DNA of 8,148 nt from UBA2040 sp002332715 (GTDB lineage: Bacteria; Bacteroidota; Bacteroidia; Flavobacteriales_D; Crocinitomicaceae): contig JAQWUF010000093.1 of the NCBI GenBank assembly GCA_029242295.1, forward strand, positions 1 to 8,148. Reading direction: 5' to 3'. How positions within the stretch are numbered: position 1 is the first letter of the stretch; each line of letters begins with the position of its first letter. Below, one piece after another: positions 5,870-8,148 of this stretch. A program made the position numbers and the translations under genes. Under the pieces are notes generated by a model. The model was not told where the DNA came from and searched no databases. It was given only the letters and a program-made list of their open reading frames with translations.

Positions 5870-7320
5870 TAATTCAATTTTGTCAAAGTCGCCAACAAGT
5901 AACTCCAGAATTTTAGAACCGAACTAATCTGAACTTTTTCGTCTGGAGAATGCGCTCCACGTATGTTTGGACCAAAAGAAATCATGTCTACGTCTGGAAG
6001 ATGCTTTCCAAGAATACCGCATTCTAAACCTGCATGACAAGCTTTAATCTGTGGTTCCTCTTTGAACATTTCACGGTACAAATCAGCCATAACATTCAAA
6101 ATCTTCGAATCTCTATTGGGCTGCCAACCGGGATAGTCGCCTGCTTGAACAACTGCACAATCCATGTTTTCGAAAGAAGCACGAATTGTATTCGCCACAT
6201 CGTCCTTTGTACTTTCTACGCTGCTTCTTTGCAAAGATTGAGTAATGAATTTTCCGTCTTTAACGATCACTCGCGCCAAACTAGACGAAGTTTCTACCAA
6301 TCCTGCAATATCTGGACTCATTCTAAAAACACCATTGTGCAAAGCGTAAATCGTGTTGGTAATTTTAACAAAATCAGCCGTCGACATTACCTTTCCTGAG
6401 GCAACACCATTTTCAGCGAATGATATATTCAATTTAGGTTCAACCGTTTTAAACTCAGTTTTCATGATTTCAGCGACCTTATTGAATTCTGTTTCAAACG
6501 AACCTTTGTCATCTTTCAATACAGCTAAAGAAACAGTCGCCTCACGTGGAATCGCGTTTCTCAAACTTCCTCCGTCAAATTCAACCAAATGCATGTCTAC
6601 AAATGAGCGCAAGTGATACAACACTCTGTTCATCAACTTATTGGCATTCCCCAGACCTTTGTCGATATCCATTCCTGAATGACCGCCATTCAGTCCATTT
6701 ACCGTCAATTTATATGATAAATGTTCTCTCTCCATTTCAACTAGAGCGTAATCATACGTTGTATTCGTATCGATTCCTCCAGCGCAACCGATAGACAATT
6801 CGTCATCGTCTTCAGTGTCTAAATTCAGCAATGTTTTACCCGTATAAAAACTCGGATCCAATTGCATCGCTCCCGTCATCCCTGTTTCTTCGTCAATAGT
6901 GAACATTGCCTCTATCGGAGGATGTGGAATATCTGTCGAAGATAAAAGCGCCATAATCGTCGCTACTCCAATCCCATTATCCGCTCCAAGAGTTGTTCCT
7001 TTCGCTTTCAGCCAGTCACCATCTACAAACATGTCAATTCCTTGCTTGTCGAAATTGAAAACCGTGTCGTTGTTTTTCTGGTGCACCATATCCAAGTGAC
7101 TTTGCATAATAATCGGAGCGGCGTTTTCCAATCCAGCTTGTCCACCTTTTTTAACGATAACATTGCCAATTGCGTCAACATCTGTTTGCAAGCCAAGTCC
7201 ATTCCCAAAATCTACCATGAATTGAATAACCCGTTCTTCTTTCTTCGAAGGTCTTGGAACAGCATTTAAATCTGCAAAGTGCTTCCATAGTGCTTTTGGT
7301 TCTATTTCGTTTATTGTCAT
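5869..7320 (-). CDS. pepD: Cytosol non-specific dipeptidase PepD (M20 aminoacyl-histidine dipeptidase)
   Basis: A 483-residue cytosolic metallopeptidase that hydrolyses dipeptides, including X-His types such as carnosine, in the last step of peptide breakdown. It follows E. coli PepD (about 485 residues) closely along its whole length. Di-zinc site residues, by family homology: His75 in QSHLDMV with supporting Asp77, bridging Asp114 in LGADNGIG, general base Glu144 and ligand Glu145 in DEETGM, Asp168 in NLDTED, and His457 in GAHSPDE. The blocks GCAGGID (178-184), NGGHSGMDIDKGLGNANKL, RNAIPREA and HAGLECG are also present. The lid/dimerisation domain is the middle part, inserted between the two halves of the catalytic domain. 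I chose the ATG at 7320, giving MTINEIEPKALWKHF, because it aligns with family N termini. An upstream in-frame ATG at 7347 would add nine atypical residues and lies inside an inverted-repeat arm. It is followed directly by the DUF3820 gene with a TAATG overlap. Confidence 0.96.
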   Translation of the reverse strand: MTINEIEPKALWKHFADLNAVPRPSKKEERVIQFMVDFGNGLGLQTDVDAIGNVIVKKGGQAGLENAAPIIMQSHLDMVHQKNNDTVFNFDKQGIDMFVDGDWLKAKGTTLGADNGIGVATIMALLSSTDIPHPPIEAMFTIDEETGMTGAMQLDPSFYTGKTLLNLDTEDDDELSIGCAGGIDTNTTYDYALVEMEREHLSYKLTVNGLNGGHSGMDIDKGLGNANKLMNRVLYHLRSFVDMHLVEFDGGSLRNAIPREATVSLAVLKDDKGSFETEFNKVAEIMKTEFKTVEPKLNISFAENGVASGKVMSTADFVKITNTIYALHNGVFRMSPDIAGLVETSSSLARVIVKDGKFITQSLQRSSVESTKDDVANTIRASFENMDCAVVQAGDYPGWQPNRDSKILNVMADLYREMFKEEPQIKACHAGLECGILGKHLPDVDMISFGPNIRGAHSPDEKVQISSVLKFWSYLLATLTKLN

Positions 7321-7327
7321 AATTTTT

Positions 7328-7449
7328 AATTTGAAGCCTTGCGGCATATAATAAATTCGAAGTCTTCGACATTCGTTTTCAGAATGCGCTTCAGCGCTTC
7401 AAATTGAACAAGTGAAGCGACGTTTAGAAAATGCCGTAGGCTTCGAATT
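7328..7449. repeat. Branched inverted-repeat element in ettA-pepD gap
   Basis: An outer imperfect stem pairs 7328-7347 with 7431-7449: 6 bp (CGGCAT/ATGCCG), a small internal loop, 7 bp (GAAGCCT/AGGCTTC), a wobble or mismatch, then 4 A/T pairs. It encloses two hairpins: TCGAAG-T-CTTCGA (7357-7369) and CGCTTCA/TGAAGCG (7395-7401 with 7413-7419, 11-base loop). The 8-mer GCGCTTCA is repeated in tandem at 7386-7401. The result is a three-way junction filling most of the 141-base gap. It may be a dispersed intergenic repeat, the 3' end structure of the ettA mRNA, or a leader structure for pepD. No U-run follows on the minus strand, so it is not a plain terminator. Confidence 0.5.
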
Positions 7450-7461
7450 TCTTTTTCGTTT

Positions 7462-8148
7462 TTACTTTACTAATTTCTTGTATCGAATTCTCTTCGGTGC
7501 ATTATCACCCAAACGTTTCTTTCTGTTTTCTTCGTATTCTGTATAACTTCCTTCGAACCAAACCACTTCTGATTCACCTTCGAAAGCAAGGATGTGTGTA
7601 CAAATTCTGTCTAAGAACCAACGGTCGTGAGAAATTACAACGGCACAACCTGCAAAGTTCGAAATCCCTTCTTCCAAGGCTCGCAGCGTGTTGACATCAA
7701 TATCATTCGTTGGCTCATCGAGCAATAGAACATTCGCTTCCGTTTTCAAGGTCATGGCCAAATGCAATCGATTTCGCTCACCACCTGATAAAACACCTAC
7801 TTTCTTGTTTTGGTCTGAACCTGAGAAATTGAATTTAGATAAATAAGCTCGCGAGTTGATTTTTTGATCGCCAACTTCTACATATTCTAAGCCATCAGAT
7901 ACAACATCGTATACCGTTTTGTCTGGTTTGATAGAAGCGTGAGTTTGATCAACGTAACCGATTTTCACCGTTTCGCCCGTTGTGAATTCACCCGAATCAG
8001 GCTGAAGTTCACCCATAATCATTTTGAAAATCGTCGTCTTCCCTGCTCCATTTGGACCAATGATACCAACAATACCTGCGGGTGGTAATTGGAAATTTAA
8101 ATTGTCATATAAAACTTTGTCTCCGAATGCCTTAGCGACGTTCATTGC
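7462..8148 (-). CDS. ettA: Energy-dependent translational throttle protein EttA, C-terminal half
   Basis: The visible 228 residues are the second ATPase domain and tail of an ABC-F protein; the first half (first ATPase domain, arm and linker) lies beyond the right window edge. EttA binds the ribosomal E site and gates the first elongation cycles according to the ATP/ADP ratio; it is cytosolic and not a transporter. Seen here: Walker A GPNGAGKTT, the ABC signature LSGGERNRLHLAMTL, Walker B and D-loop VLLLDEPTNDID, the H-switch SHDRWFLDR, and the EttA-type tail 'EYEENRKKRLGDNAPKRIRYKKL', which separates it from Uup and other ABC-F types. The frame is open through the last bases (GCA before an internal ATG at 8143-8145), so that ATG is not the start. 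The family is about 555-565 residues long, so about 330 are missing. It ends 141 bases before pepD on the same strand. Confidence 0.93.
   Translation of the reverse strand, partial: AMNVAKAFGDKVLYDNLNFQLPPAGIVGIIGPNGAGKTTIFKMIMGELQPDSGEFTTGETVKIGYVDQTHASIKPDKTVYDVVSDGLEYVEVGDQKINSRAYLSKFNFSGSDQNKKVGVLSGGERNRLHLAMTLKTEANVLLLDEPTNDIDVNTLRALEEGISNFAGCAVVISHDRWFLDRICTHILAFEGESEVVWFEGSYTEYEENRKKRLGDNAPKRIRYKKLVK

Noticed and set aside
6034..7269. Plus-strand open frames opposite pepD
   Set aside because: Antisense shadows of a well-supported dipeptidase gene.
7321..7347. Longer pepD start at the ATG at 7347
   Set aside because: It would add nine residues (MPQGFKLKI) not found in the family and lies in a repeat arm. 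The ATG at 7320 aligns with PepD N termini.
1..8148. CRISPR arrays, tRNA/rRNA genes, insertion sequences, defence or biosynthetic clusters
   Set aside because: Looked for and not seen: no regularly spaced repeats, no transposase or integrase motifs, and all large frames are housekeeping or envelope proteins.

Overview
The window looks like chromosomal DNA from a member of the Bacteroidota, most likely the order Flavobacteriales. It is AT-rich. Its protein families are typical of that group: a DUF6702 protein next to a secreted M1 peptidase, a carboxypeptidase-regulatory-like secreted protein, and the long Bacteroidota form of MnmA. One start is preceded by the Bacteroidota -7 promoter element TAnnTTTG, a second by a near match, and Shine-Dalgarno sequences are not obvious. 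The genus cannot be fixed from this sequence alone.

Layout, left to right. Positions 1-2709 (+): the 3' part of a DUF6702 gene overlaps by one base (TAATG) a full gene for a secreted M1-family zinc metallopeptidase with all expected catalytic residues. Positions 2710-2809: a convergent gap holding an 18-base perfect palindrome and an 8-bp-stem hairpin, both resembling dispersed intergenic repeats. Positions 2810-3514 (-): an exported protein with a carboxypeptidase-regulatory-like beta domain. Positions 3515-3637: a divergent promoter region. Positions 3638-4822 (+): mnmA, tRNA 2-thiouridine synthase. Positions 4824-5205 (+): a small exported or membrane protein gene split by a frameshift at a run of nine A. 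Positions 5237-5274: a strong bidirectional terminator. Positions 5314-5514 (-): a small unknown ORF. Positions 5657-5869 (-): a DUF3820 protein overlapping by one base (TAATG) the end of pepD (5869-7320, -), a cytosolic M20 dipeptidase. Positions 7321-7461: a gap with a branched inverted-repeat structure. Positions 7462-8148 (-): the C-terminal ATPase half of EttA, cut by the window edge.

How the genes relate. Most are housekeeping: tRNA thiolation (mnmA), translation control (ettA) and intracellular dipeptide breakdown (pepD). The left third encodes cell-envelope or periplasmic proteins. Two pairs (DUF6702/M1 and pepD/DUF3820) share the TAATG stop-start overlap expected of translationally coupled genes. 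I see no mobile element, CRISPR array, defence system, or tRNA/rRNA gene. The items most worth a second look are the A9 frameshift in the gene after mnmA, the branched inverted-repeat element between ettA and pepD, and the short palindromic repeats between the two convergent genes on the left. Nothing here amounts to a clear new multi-gene system.
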